A stretch of 64,000 nucleotides of DNA from JAAYJT01 sp037445555 (GTDB lineage: Bacteria > Bacteroidota > Bacteroidia > Bacteroidales > JAAYJT01), in NCBI GenBank assembly GCA_037445555.1, contig JBBIKG010000008.1, positions 1 to 64,000 of the forward strand. The letters run 5' to 3'. The translations under genes were made by a program, and so were the position numbers. Below the pieces are notes generated by a model that was given only the letters and a program-made list of their open reading frames with translations, had not been told where the DNA came from and did no database searches. This document shows, in pieces, positions 37,347-46,442 of this stretch. Every line of letters begins with the position of its first letter. The first letter of the stretch is position 1.

Positions 37347-39023
37347 ATGAGCGAAGACAACAAAATTATTTTTTCGATGGTGGGGATCGGAAAGATTGTG
37401 CCTCCCAACCGGCAAATTCTGAAAGATATATACCTGAGTTTTTATTACGGGGCAAAAATTGGCATTATCGGGCTCAACGGTTCAGGAAAATCGAGCCTCC
37501 TGAAGATCATTGCAGGTTTGGATTCCTCGTATATTGGCCAGGTGGTATTTTCACCCGGATACAGCATCGGGCTTTTGGAACAGGAACCTTTGCTTGACAA
37601 CACAAAAACGGTTCGTGAGGTTGTAGAGCAAGGGGTTCAGAAAGTTGCAAACCTACTGAAAGAATACGAGGAGGTAAATAACCGGTTTGCCGAACCAATG
37701 AACGATGCCGAAATGAACCGGCTCATTGAACGCCAGGGAGAGCTCACAGACCTTATTGAACAATGCGATGGCTGGGAACTCGACTCCAAACTCGAACGGG
37801 CCATGGATGCACTGCGCTGTCCTGAACCCGATACACCAATAATTAACCTCAGCGGGGGCGAACGGAGAAGGGTAGCACTGTGTCGGCTTCTGCTTAAAGA
37901 GCCCGATATCCTTCTTCTCGATGAGCCAACCAACCATCTGGACGCAGAATCTGTTGAATGGCTCGAACATCACCTGCAACAATACAAGGGCACCGTGATT
38001 GCAGTGACCCATGACCGTTATTTTCTCGACAACGTAGCAGGCTGGATACTGGAACTTGACCGCGGCGAGGGCATTCCCTGGAAGGGAAATTACAGCTCGT
38101 GGCTTGAGCAGAAATCTAACCGTCTGGCTTTGGAAGAAAAAACCGAAAGTCGTCGGCGCAAAACACTCGAGCGTGAGCTTGAATGGGTGCGAATGTCGCC
38201 AAAGGCACGCCAGGCAAAAGGTAAGGCACGCTTATCAGCCTATGAAAAGCTGATGAATGAAGACATCAAACAAAAGGAAGATCGCCTTGAAATCTTTATA
38301 CCCAACGGGCCAAGGCTTGGCAATAAAGTGATTGAGGCTAAAGACGTGTCCAAATCGTATGGTGATAAACTTCTGTTCGAAAACCTGTCCTTCTCTGTTC
38401 CTCCGGGAAGTATCGTGGGTATTATCGGACCAAACGGTGCCGGAAAAACAACCCTTTTCAGGATGCTGATGCGACAGGAAACCCCTGATAGTGGAAGTTT
38501 CGGGCTTGGAGACACCGTTAAGCTTGGCTACATTGACCAGGCGCATGCCGAAATTGATCCTGGAAAAAATGTCTGGGAAGTGATAAGCCAGGGCCATGAG
38601 CTTATTCAGCTCGGCGGGAGGCAAATGAACTCACGAGCGTATGTTGCAAGGTTCAACTTTACCGGGGCCGATCAGGCCAAGAAAGCTGGCGTATTGAGCG
38701 GAGGAGAGCGTAACCGCTTGCATCTGGCCCTCACCTTGCGTAGCGAAGCCAATGTTCTCCTGCTCGACGAGCCGACAAACGACATAGACGTCAACACCCT
38801 TCGAGCGCTTGAAGAAGGCCTGGAGAATTTTGCGGGCTGTGTCCTAATCATCTCTCACGACAGGTGGTTTCTCGACCGCATTGCCACACATATACTCGCT
38901 TTTGAAGGCAACTCGCAGGTGTACTTTTTCGAAGGAGGCTACACCGATTACGAAGAAAACAAGCGGAAACGCCTGGGCGACGAAGGCCCCAAACGCATCA
39001 GATACAAAAAGCTGGTGAAATAA
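37347..39023 (+). CDS. ettA: Energy-dependent translational throttle protein EttA (ABC-F)
   Basis: Ribosome-associated ABC-F ATPase that gates the first peptide bond according to ATP/ADP level in E. coli. Seen: two ABC cassettes with Walker A GLNGSGKSS (about 40) and GPNGAGKTT (about 360), signatures LSGGERRRVALCR and LSGGERNRLHLAL, Walker B LLLDEPTNHLD and LLLDEPTNDID. The inter-domain linker (about 240-310) is rich in Arg and Lys, as expected of the P-site-tRNA interaction motif. At 558 residues it is the EttA length. No membrane segments, so it is not a transporter. It is read towards hisS, which starts 108 nt later. Confidence 0.93.
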   Translation: MSEDNKIIFSMVGIGKIVPPNRQILKDIYLSFYYGAKIGIIGLNGSGKSSLLKIIAGLDSSYIGQVVFSPGYSIGLLEQEPLLDNTKTVREVVEQGVQKVANLLKEYEEVNNRFAEPMNDAEMNRLIERQGELTDLIEQCDGWELDSKLERAMDALRCPEPDTPIINLSGGERRRVALCRLLLKEPDILLLDEPTNHLDAESVEWLEHHLQQYKGTVIAVTHDRYFLDNVAGWILELDRGEGIPWKGNYSSWLEQKSNRLALEEKTESRRRKTLERELEWVRMSPKARQAKGKARLSAYEKLMNEDIKQKEDRLEIFIPNGPRLGNKVIEAKDVSKSYGDKLLFENLSFSVPPGSIVGIIGPNGAGKTTLFRMLMRQETPDSGSFGLGDTVKLGYIDQAHAEIDPGKNVWEVISQGHELIQLGGRQMNSRAYVARFNFTGADQAKKAGVLSGGERNRLHLALTLRSEANVLLLDEPTNDIDVNTLRALEEGLENFAGCVLIISHDRWFLDRIATHILAFEGNSQVYFFEGGYTDYEENKRKRLGDEGPKRIRYKKLVK

Positions 39024-39098
39024 AGCTACAGATTCAGTACACACCGGAATTACCAGTCTGAGTTTGGCTTTTCATTAGGTCTGAGTACCTAAAATCTT

Positions 39099-39106
39099 TA
39101 CATTTG
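39099..39106 (+). promoter_or_regulatory. Bacteroidota -7 element for hisS
   Basis: TACATTTG, an exact TAnnTTTG match 26 nt before the ATG at 39132; no good -33 TTG at about 20 nt. Confidence 0.4.
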
Positions 39107-39131
39107 CGGGGTTTTATCCCAATCAGAACAC

Positions 39132-40493
39132 ATGGCCAAGCATTCGTCAATCCCGAAAGGAACAAGAGATTTTCTGCCTCAGGAAAGCCTGCGGCGCGCT
39201 TATATTTTTTCCACTATCCGGTCGGTTTTCAGGCTTTATGGATATCAGCCCATCGAAACGCCGGCCATGGAAAACCTTTCTACCCTCCTGGGTAAGTATG
39301 GAGAGGAAGGAGATAAGCTGCTTTTCAGGATTCTCAACTCCGGTAATTTTTTATCCGGTGTACCTGCAGATGCGTTGCATCAGGGTGAAGCCACTGCCCT
39401 GGCCTCGAAGATTTGCGAAAAAGGTTTACGTTATGACCTGACTGTGCCTTTTGCGCGTTTTGTTGTTCAGCATCTGAATGAAATTACTTTTCCGTTCAAA
39501 CGCTACCAGATTCAACCCGTGTGGCGCGCTGACCGTCCACAAAAGGGACGCTACCGCGAATTTTTTCAGTGCGATGCAGATGTGATCGGAAGCGACTCCC
39601 TGCTAAATGAAGCTGAGATGGTTCAGATTATCGATGATGTTTTTTCCTCGCTTGGCATCCGGGTTCGTATTATCCTGAATAACCGCAAGATTCTTGCGGG
39701 AATAGCCGAAGTCCTCGGCATTGCAGGCAAGCTGATTCCGTTCACTATTGCCATCGACAAAATCGAAAAAGCCGGTATAGACTCTGTGCATACGGAGCTC
39801 CTTGCGCTTGGGGTGCCGGAAACAGCCCTCGAGCGCCTGACTGGGGTCCTCAACCCGGCAAGCCAGGGAGTTCAGGTTCCGTCGGTGATAGAGCAAATGA
39901 TAGCTGACAGTGAAATAGGACGGAAAGGTATCATCGAGATGACCGAAATATTGAAATATCTTTCTGCCTTGCCCCTGAAGTCAGAAGTTGTGATTAACCC
40001 CTCGCTTGCACGAGGACTGAATTACTATACCGGAACCATTATCGAAGTGAAAGCTGCGGATGTCCAGATCGGCAGTATTTGCGGAGGAGGACGCTACGAT
40101 GACCTGACCAGAATTTTTGGACTCCCCGGCGTATCTGGCGTGGGTGTATCTTTTGGCGCTGAGCGCATCTATGATGTACTCGCTGAACTGAAGGCTTTCC
40201 CGGCCGCGATGGAAGGAAGTACCAAGGTGCTGTTCATAAATTTTGGCCGAGCCGAAGCCATGCGCTGTCTGGCACTCATGCAGCAGCTCAGGGCTAAGGG
40301 TATTAGCACCGAGCTATATCCCGATAATGCAAAAATCAAGAAACAGTTTTCATATGCGGACGCCAGGCAGATACCTTTGGTAGCCATTATCGGCGAGGAA
40401 GAATTATCATCCGGAAAGGTGATCCTCAAGAACATGGTATCAGGAGAGCAGGTTGTCGCCGAACAGGCACAATTGGCTGATTTAATAGTTTAA
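39132..40493 (+). CDS. hisS: Histidyl-tRNA synthetase
   Basis: Class II aminoacyl-tRNA synthetase charging tRNA-His. Seen: motif 1 'PKGTRDFLPQES' near residue 8, class II motif 2 'QPVWRADRPQKGRYREFFQCDAD' around residue 130, the HisRS-specific GLNYYTGTIIEV near 297, motif 3 GVGVSFGAERI near 336, and a C-terminal anticodon-binding domain from about 363. At 453 residues it is normal length. The stop is followed after only 9 nt by hutH, so the two are probably co-transcribed, an unusual neighbour for hisS. Confidence 0.95.
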   Translation: MAKHSSIPKGTRDFLPQESLRRAYIFSTIRSVFRLYGYQPIETPAMENLSTLLGKYGEEGDKLLFRILNSGNFLSGVPADALHQGEATALASKICEKGLRYDLTVPFARFVVQHLNEITFPFKRYQIQPVWRADRPQKGRYREFFQCDADVIGSDSLLNEAEMVQIIDDVFSSLGIRVRIILNNRKILAGIAEVLGIAGKLIPFTIAIDKIEKAGIDSVHTELLALGVPETALERLTGVLNPASQGVQVPSVIEQMIADSEIGRKGIIEMTEILKYLSALPLKSEVVINPSLARGLNYYTGTIIEVKAADVQIGSICGGGRYDDLTRIFGLPGVSGVGVSFGAERIYDVLAELKAFPAAMEGSTKVLFINFGRAEAMRCLALMQQLRAKGISTELYPDNAKIKKQFSYADARQIPLVAIIGEEELSSGKVILKNMVSGEQVVAEQAQLADLIV

Positions 40494-40499
40494 AGGAGT
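40493..40499 (+). promoter_or_regulatory. Shine-Dalgarno site of hutH
   Basis: AAAGGAG, overlapping the last base of the hisS stop codon, 4 nt before the ATG at 40503. Strong SD sites are uncommon in Bacteroidota, so this marks the chosen start well. Confidence 0.55.
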
Positions 40500-40502
40500 T
40501 GT

Positions 40503-42029
40503 ATGGCTGAGAAGTTTGTAATTGACTGTGGCCTTCTGGATTTCGAAATCATTGAGGCCATTCTTGTAGAAGGCAGGCAGCTGGTACTGGCACCAGAGAC
40601 CATTGAACGTATTCAACGTTGCCGCGACTATCTTGACAACAAAGTCGAAACCTCTGCAGAACCCATTTATGGTGTCAATACCGGTTTTGGCGCGCTGTGT
40701 GATGTGAAAATCTCTAAGCACGAGCTGGGCACGTTGCAGCGAAATCTGGTGATGAGCCATGCCTGCGGCGTGGGTAACGAAGTTTCGTCCGACATAGTCA
40801 AACTGATGCTGCTGCTCAAAATTCAGTCGCTCGCTTACGGCCATAGCGCGGTCCAGGTTGAGACAGTGCAGCGGTTGGTTGATTTTTTCAATCACGACGT
40901 GTTGCCGGTGGTATATGAATTCGGGTCGCTGGGTGCTTCGGGCGACCTTGCCCCCCTTGCACACGTGTCGCTACCTCTGTTGGGAATGGGTGAGGTTTGG
41001 TTTGAAGGGGGAAAAAAACCGGCATCAGATGTGCAGAAAAAATTCGGTTGGCAACCCATTGAGATGAAATCAAAGGAGGGGCTGGCGTTGCTGAATGGAA
41101 CCCAGTTTATGAGCGCTATCGGCGTTATGGCTTGCCTGAAGGCATTCAGGTTATCGCGCCTGGCCGATATTATTTCAGCCATATCACTCGATGCGTTTGA
41201 TGGCCGGATCGAACCTTTTCATGAACACATACAACAGATCAGGCCGCATAAAGGCCAGATTAAAACTGCCGCACGCATACGTGCCCTGCTTGACGGAAGC
41301 GAGCTGATAAACCGTTTCAAACTCCACGTGCAGGACCCGTATTCGTTCCGTTGCATACCCCAGGTTCACGGCGCATCAAAAGACTCGATCAATTATGTAG
41401 CGTATGTTTTCCGCAAGGAGATCAACAGCGTGACGGATAATCCCACTGTGTTCCCTGACGAAGACCTGGTAATCTCGGCAGGAAATTTCCATGGTCAACC
41501 CCTTGCCCTGGCTTTTGATAACCTCTGCATTGCTCTGGCCGAACTTGGCAGCATATCCGAGAGGCGCACTTACCAGCTTCTGGCAGGCAAACGGGGCCTC
41601 CCACATTTTCTGGTAGCCAACTCAGGCCTGAATTCGGGCTTCATGATACCACAATATACCGCAGCATCACTGGTAAGCCGAAACAAGCAGCTTTGCACCC
41701 CATCATCGGTGGACAGCCTTGAATCGTCGCAGGGGCAGGAAGACCATGTGAGCATGGGGGCCAATGCGGCCACCAAAACGCTGCAGGTAATTGACAACCT
41801 GAGGAGAATACTGGCTATAGAGTTGTACAATGCCGCACAGGCTATGGATTTCCGTCGTCCGGCCGAAACATCAGCGGTGCTTGAGCGCTTCCTGAAAGCC
41901 TACCGCAACAGGGTTGCCTTTGTAAGTGACGACAAGGTGATGTACCACGACATTGCCGCCAGCGTTGAATTTCTGCAGGAAGTGGGCATTGAACTTCCCG
42001 GGGAGGATGTGAAGGTTTACAAACTCTGA
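40503..42029 (+). CDS. hutH: Histidine ammonia-lyase
   Basis: Converts L-histidine to urocanate and ammonia using the self-made MIO cofactor, the first step of histidine breakdown. Seen: YGVNTGFG near residue 56, Ser85-His86 (the HAL-type selectivity pair), the canonical MIO triad Ala145-Ser146-Gly147 in GSLGASGDLAPL, QDPYSFR, NFHGQP, and QEDHVSMGA, all typical of HAL rather than PAL or TAL. At 508 residues it is full length. The urocanase, imidazolonepropionase and formiminoglutamate genes are not in this window. It lies between hisS (9 nt upstream) and a large outer-membrane protein (12 nt downstream). Confidence 0.9.
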   Translation: MAEKFVIDCGLLDFEIIEAILVEGRQLVLAPETIERIQRCRDYLDNKVETSAEPIYGVNTGFGALCDVKISKHELGTLQRNLVMSHACGVGNEVSSDIVKLMLLLKIQSLAYGHSAVQVETVQRLVDFFNHDVLPVVYEFGSLGASGDLAPLAHVSLPLLGMGEVWFEGGKKPASDVQKKFGWQPIEMKSKEGLALLNGTQFMSAIGVMACLKAFRLSRLADIISAISLDAFDGRIEPFHEHIQQIRPHKGQIKTAARIRALLDGSELINRFKLHVQDPYSFRCIPQVHGASKDSINYVAYVFRKEINSVTDNPTVFPDEDLVISAGNFHGQPLALAFDNLCIALAELGSISERRTYQLLAGKRGLPHFLVANSGLNSGFMIPQYTAASLVSRNKQLCTPSSVDSLESSQGQEDHVSMGANAATKTLQVIDNLRRILAIELYNAAQAMDFRRPAETSAVLERFLKAYRNRVAFVSDDKVMYHDIAASVEFLQEVGIELPGEDVKVYKL

Positions 42030-42041
42030 AATACGTGGTAC

Positions 42042-44933
42042 ATGAAGAAGTTCCTTTTCGCCGGAATGTTATTTATGCTTGTACATGCTCAGGCGCAATA
42101 CTATACGGCCGGGCAGGATCCTTTTTTGCAACGGTGGAGGCAGTTGACGACCCCTGGCTTCCGTTTCATTTATCCTGAAAACTGGGAAGGTAATATCCAG
42201 GAATTGGCGAAATTCCACGAAATGATAAGACCGCCTCTCTCATCCCAGCTGGGCAGCAATCCCAGCAGGATACCGGTAGTGCTTCGAAGCCAGAGCATGT
42301 TGAGTAATGGTTTTGTGATGTGGGCACCGAAAAGGGTCGAAATGATTACTTCCGTTCCTTACGATCACGAAGCCAGCGATTGGATAAATCACCTGACCAT
42401 ACACGAGTTCAGGCATGTGGCGCAGGTTGAAGCTGCCAACGTATCCACCACCCGATTCTTATCCCGTATTTTCGGACAGCACATTACAGGTGCTGTTACG
42501 GGGCTGCACCTTCCTCTCTGGTTTCTGGAAGGAGACGCCGTGCTTGCGGAAACCATCTTTTCAAAGGCAGGCCGCGGCAGGCTTCCTTCGTTTTATATGC
42601 CCCTTGCCGCCCAGCTGGCCGAAAAGGAAATATATTCATACGATAAAGCCATCTTTGGCTCCTACCGCGACATGAATCCCAATCATTACGTAATCGGCTA
42701 CCACCTGGTATCAGGAATTCAAAAAGATTTTGGTTTTCAACCTTTCCGGCAGGGCCTTCACCGCTCCGGGACTGTTCCGTTTTTGCCGGCCCGATTTTCG
42801 GGTGGAGTTAAACAGGTTACCGGAAAAAGGCCTGAAAAACTTTACAGACAGATTTTTTCGAATCTTGCGCAGCAATGGAAAACAGAATCCGGAACAACAC
42901 AAACATCAGAGTTCGTATCGGTAAGCGGTACCACCAGACTTGATTACGCAAACTATCACAACCCGCATTTCCTGGATTCATCGGGGGCCATGATTGCCGT
43001 TCGTACTGCACCCTCCGATATACCGAGAGTGGTTGTAGTAAATGAAAACAAGAAAGATTCCATTCTTTTCTCGCCCGGATACGGATTTTACAACACCTTC
43101 AGCTATGCCTCGGGCAGGGCAGTGTGGACGGAGATTACCTACGATCCCCGGTGGTCATATCGCGTATATTCCAACATACGGGTGCTTGACCTCGCAGGAG
43201 GAAAGAGCCGGTTAATTGGCGGGAAGCAAAGACTGCAATCTCCCGGATTATCTGCCGACGGAAAAAAAATCGTTGCCATCGAACTGGACGAAATCAACAA
43301 ATGGAGACTCGTTCTTGTAGATGCGGAATCAGGGGAGGAATTATATTCATACAGCAACAACAGTTTTTCATTGTTACAGGACCCATGTTTCGATGAAGCA
43401 GACGGCACCATAGTCGCAGTAGGGTTCGAGCAAACTTCGGGTAAATGGCTGGTAGCCATCAACCCCTGCAATCAGACCATCGTTCCTCTTTTCAATGCCG
43501 GACACACGCAGATAAGCCATCCTGTGGTTTATGACGGCATCATATACTTTACCGGGGCCTGGAGCGGAAAAGATGAAATTTATGCGTTCGATCGCAGGTC
43601 AGAACATGTCAGCAGGTGCGTAAACACTCCTTTTGGAGCAATGCATGCTAAGTTATCAACCGACGGCGGAACAATCGTATTCAACAATCTGACCAGTGAA
43701 GGAACTAAGATTGCCAAAGCAGGAAACAAACCCGGTGCCATCGTTGATCCGAAGGGAATCACTGACTCCTCTCCGCGACTTTTTTTGAGGGGGCAGCAGG
43801 AAACAATATTTCCTCTCAAAGAAATTGCATATGCTGATACCATTTTCCCTACCCGAAAGTTTAACAAACTGATGAACGCGTTGCACTTTCACAGCTGGGC
43901 GCCTGCCTACCTGAATGTTGCAGGTATGACGGCAGGAACAGGACTGACGTTTTTTTCGCAGGACCTGCTTGGATCCACCGTATTCTCAGGGGGCTATCAA
44001 TCGGTGCCTGAAAACAAAGGCAACTGGTTTTTTGCTGATCTCTCGCTAAAAGCATTCTATCCTGTGCTTTCCGTCAGAAACGAAACCGGATGGGAAGACC
44101 GTCATTACCGCACCGGAGATCAGACGACAGTGAAACTGAAAACCGACGTATACAAGCTGACGGGGTCGGCAAGTCTTCCGTTATCGTTTCAGTCCAATTC
44201 CATCCTTTGGGGATTTTCGCCCCGGGTGAGCACCTCTCAGGAATTTTATGTCTTTACCTACCAGAACAAAGAGAATCAAAGAAGCATCCAGTCGATGTCG
44301 TATCGCATGTATTTATATGCGTATCGTCGTATGGCTTTGCGTGACTTGTTTCCCAGGCTTGGGATTGCTTCGTCCTTTCAGTTCAGCCACACTCCCTTTG
44401 CCGGCGACAATACCAGCAACCGTATTGATGCAGGAACCCGGAAAATTTTCGAGGTATCAACCTACCTGCCTGGTTTGCTAAGACACCACAGCTTCAGGGC
44501 GTATTACGGAAAACAGTTCATCCATCCGCAGCGCACCTATTTCACAAGCGCCCTGCCATTCGCACGTGGATATACCAGTCCTTCGTCGCCATCAGAATTA
44601 ACCACCCTGCTGCTGCGATACTCGTTTCCCTTGGCCTATCCCGACCTTGCCGTAGGCTCGCTCTTGTATGCCAAGCGGCTGAAGGCAACCCTTTTCTACG
44701 ATTTCAGCTACCGCTCTTTAGATGGCGGTTCCGGCAGTTTTGAATCGGCAGGTCTGGATGTACTGGCCGATGTTCACCTATTGAGAATGCCTATGCCTTT
44801 TGAGCTGGGATTTCGTTTTATATACCGGCTGAATGACAATAAGCCAGGCTTTAAGCTGGTTTGGAGTGTGGATTTCTACACCCTGGGCAGGTTGTTCGGA
44901 TCGGGATCGTTTGCACCTCTTGTTTTTAAATAG
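42042..44933 (+). CDS. Gluzincin-like HEXXH metallopeptidase fused to propeller and outer-membrane barrel
   Basis: Large exported protein of 963 residues; no exact family name is claimed. Seen: signal peptide (about 1-19, ending AQA), an N-terminal domain with H121-E-F-R-H125 (HEXXH) and downstream Glu163 in WFLEGDAVLAE, the spacing expected of gluzincin metallopeptidases. The central part (about 290-590) has repeated WD40/TolB-like beta-propeller strands ('LSADGKKIVAIELDEINKWRLVLVDAESGEELY'). The last third (from about 620) has alternating strands ending FGSGSFAPLVFK, as an outer-membrane barrel. It starts 12 nt after hutH. The substrate is unknown; surface peptidase or assembly roles are possible. 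Confidence 0.75.
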   Translation: MKKFLFAGMLFMLVHAQAQYYTAGQDPFLQRWRQLTTPGFRFIYPENWEGNIQELAKFHEMIRPPLSSQLGSNPSRIPVVLRSQSMLSNGFVMWAPKRVEMITSVPYDHEASDWINHLTIHEFRHVAQVEAANVSTTRFLSRIFGQHITGAVTGLHLPLWFLEGDAVLAETIFSKAGRGRLPSFYMPLAAQLAEKEIYSYDKAIFGSYRDMNPNHYVIGYHLVSGIQKDFGFQPFRQGLHRSGTVPFLPARFSGGVKQVTGKRPEKLYRQIFSNLAQQWKTESGTTQTSEFVSVSGTTRLDYANYHNPHFLDSSGAMIAVRTAPSDIPRVVVVNENKKDSILFSPGYGFYNTFSYASGRAVWTEITYDPRWSYRVYSNIRVLDLAGGKSRLIGGKQRLQSPGLSADGKKIVAIELDEINKWRLVLVDAESGEELYSYSNNSFSLLQDPCFDEADGTIVAVGFEQTSGKWLVAINPCNQTIVPLFNAGHTQISHPVVYDGIIYFTGAWSGKDEIYAFDRRSEHVSRCVNTPFGAMHAKLSTDGGTIVFNNLTSEGTKIAKAGNKPGAIVDPKGITDSSPRLFLRGQQETIFPLKEIAYADTIFPTRKFNKLMNALHFHSWAPAYLNVAGMTAGTGLTFFSQDLLGSTVFSGGYQSVPENKGNWFFADLSLKAFYPVLSVRNETGWEDRHYRTGDQTTVKLKTDVYKLTGSASLPLSFQSNSILWGFSPRVSTSQEFYVFTYQNKENQRSIQSMSYRMYLYAYRRMALRDLFPRLGIASSFQFSHTPFAGDNTSNRIDAGTRKIFEVSTYLPGLLRHHSFRAYYGKQFIHPQRTYFTSALPFARGYTSPSSPSELTTLLLRYSFPLAYPDLAVGSLLYAKRLKATLFYDFSYRSLDGGSGSFESAGLDVLADVHLLRMPMPFELGFRFIYRLNDNKPGFKLVWSVDFYTLGRLFGSGSFAPLVFK

Positions 44934-44949
44934 TCTCCGCAGCGGGCTA

Positions 44950-44980
44950 TTGTTTATCGGGAACGTTTATTGCATCTTTG
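44950..44980 (+). promoter_or_regulatory. Possible promoter of the holin-family-like gene
   Basis: TTG (44950-44952), a 20-nt spacer and CATCTTTG (44973-44980), one mismatch from TAnnTTTG, 16 nt before the ATG at 44997. Confidence 0.35.
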
Positions 44981-44996
44981 TAGAAAAATATTTGCC

Positions 44997-45338
44997 ATGA
45001 ATTTTCTGCTAAGAGTCATTATTACTGCCATTGCAGCCATTGTTGCCGCATGGCTCCTGCCGGGCGTAAGTATTGACGGCTTTCTTACAGCCATCGTATT
45101 TGCCTTTGTGCTCGCCTTGCTGAACTCTATCCTCAAACCCATCCTAGTCATCCTGACCATACCGATTACGCTACTCACCTTCGGATTGTTTCTGCTTGTC
45201 ATCAACGCCTTGCTGGTTTTACTGGCAGATCGTATCACAACCGGGGTGACAGTAGAAGGATTTTGGTGGGCGCTGTTGTTCAGCATTGTGCTCTCGATCG
45301 TTTCAGCAATCCTGGGTATCGATAAAACTAAGAAATAG
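44997..45338 (+). CDS. Phage-holin superfamily IV-like small membrane protein (PF04020 type)
   Basis: Small integral membrane protein of 113 residues with four hydrophobic segments (about 3-22, 27-48, 53-78 and 85-105). The pattern 'NSILKPILVILTIPITLLTFGLFLLVINALLVLLADRI' is characteristic of the YvlD/PF04020 family, which is widespread in bacterial chromosomes and of unknown role. The name 'holin' is inherited from family naming and does not imply phage origin. The ATG at 44997 is chosen over a TTG at 44970 because it follows the promoter-like element. Confidence 0.8.
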   Translation: MNFLLRVIITAIAAIVAAWLLPGVSIDGFLTAIVFAFVLALLNSILKPILVILTIPITLLTFGLFLLVINALLVLLADRITTGVTVEGFWWALLFSIVLSIVSAILGIDKTKK

Positions 45339-45380
45339 GCCAGCAGAAATTTCATCCCCTGTGGTTCAAATATTAGCCGT

Positions 45381-45845
45381 ATGAAACACCGTCAAATCAC
45401 CTCCCGGAATACTCTGGATGAAATTATCCGGAAATGCAGCTTTTGCTCGGTAGCCATGGTCGATCAGCACCAGCGTCCCTATGTATTGCCGATGAATTTC
45501 GGATACGAAGATGGTGTAATCTATCTGCACTCGGCACCAGAGGGGAAAAAAGTCGATATTCTCAGGACCAATAACCAGGTGTGCATAAACTTTTCGACAG
45601 ATCTCGAACTGAGGCACCAGAATGAGGAGGTCGCTTGCAGCTACGGTATGAAATACAAGAGTGTACTTGCCTTTGGAAAGGTTGAATTTATTGACGATCC
45701 GGAAGAGAAACGGAAAATTCTCGACATCCTCATGCGTCAGTACACCGGCCGCACAGGATACACCTACAACGACCCGGCTGTAATTAACGTAAAGGTGTAT
45801 AAAATTGTGGCCGAGAAACTTGAAGGCAGAGTGTATGGCTATTGA
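45381..45845 (+). CDS. Pyridoxamine 5'-phosphate oxidase-like flavoprotein (NimA-related)
   Basis: Small FMN-binding split-barrel protein of 154 residues. Seen: 'CSFCSVAMVDQHQRPYVLPMNFGYEDGVIYLHSAPEGKK' pattern near 20-58, a typical Nim/PPOX start in which the second strand ends with PYVLPMNFGY, and 'ACSYGMKYKSVLAFGKVEFIDDPEEK' near 85-110. The family includes the Nim proteins that reduce 5-nitroimidazoles in Bacteroides, but most members have unknown substrates, so resistance should not be claimed from this alone. It is convergent with the PAP2 phosphatase gene (2 nt between stops). Confidence 0.8.
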   Translation: MKHRQITSRNTLDEIIRKCSFCSVAMVDQHQRPYVLPMNFGYEDGVIYLHSAPEGKKVDILRTNNQVCINFSTDLELRHQNEEVACSYGMKYKSVLAFGKVEFIDDPEEKRKILDILMRQYTGRTGYTYNDPAVINVKVYKIVAEKLEGRVYGY

Positions 45846-45847
45846 CT

Positions 45848-46438
45848 TTAAAGCCTGCCAGTACAGGTTTGTCTTTTATTAATCTGTCCAAGCACATATT
45901 TCATCAGGAAATAAACGAAAGCAGCTTCGATACTTCCAACCATAGCCCCCACCAGTACATCGCCCGGGTAATGCGCTCCAAGGTATATGCGGCTGTAGCA
46001 AACCCCTGCTGCCCAAACCAACATCAGCAGGATGTATGGGTGGTATCTACGCCCGATAGCCAATACCATAAACACTGCCAGGGCAAAGCTATTGCTGGCG
46101 TGCGAGGAGATAAATCCATACTTGCCCCCGCATCCATCAATGGCACGTACCATTCCCTGTAGCGAAGGTTCGTGACATGGCCTCAGCCGCAAAAAAACAT
46201 TTTTGAAAAGGTGTACTGAAACCTGGTCGCTGATTGTTATGAGCAGCACAACCATTAACAGCACAACTATTGCCTTGCGCCTGTAGGCTTTAATAACAAG
46301 GAAAATCAAAAAGACGTATAATGGTATCCATACAGGTTTGTTACTAAGCCAGTACATGAGGAAGTCAGCAACGCCTGAGTGCCAGCTATTCAAAAGCAAA
46401 AACACCTGTTGATCGAATTCCAGGATCTGCTCCAGCAT
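45848..46438 (-). CDS. PAP2-family membrane phosphatase
   Basis: Integral membrane phosphatase, perhaps acting on undecaprenyl pyrophosphate, lipid A or phosphatidylglycerol phosphate. Seen: six membrane segments and the three PAP2 motifs: K-x6-R-P as KNVFLRLRP near 80, SSHAS near 111 (in place of the more usual PSGHS), and SRIYLGAHYPGD near 149. The start used is the ATG at 46438, giving 196 residues; an upstream TTG at 46450 lies inside obg. It follows obg after 4 nt and is the last gene of the hpt-adk-obg operon. Confidence 0.85.
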   Translation of the reverse strand: MLEQILEFDQQVFLLLNSWHSGVADFLMYWLSNKPVWIPLYVFLIFLVIKAYRRKAIVVLLMVVLLITISDQVSVHLFKNVFLRLRPCHEPSLQGMVRAIDGCGGKYGFISSHASNSFALAVFMVLAIGRRYHPYILLMLVWAAGVCYSRIYLGAHYPGDVLVGAMVGSIEAAFVYFLMKYVLGQINKRQTCTGRL

Positions 46439-46442
46439 AATT

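Noticed and set aside
44997..45338. Holin-like protein as evidence of a prophage
   Set aside because: PF04020-type proteins are ordinary chromosomal genes in many bacteria and no other phage gene is nearby.
45381..45845. Nim-type nitroimidazole resistance gene
   Set aside because: The PPOX-like family is broad, and sequence alone does not show nitroreductase activity or the nim promoter insertion usually linked to resistance.
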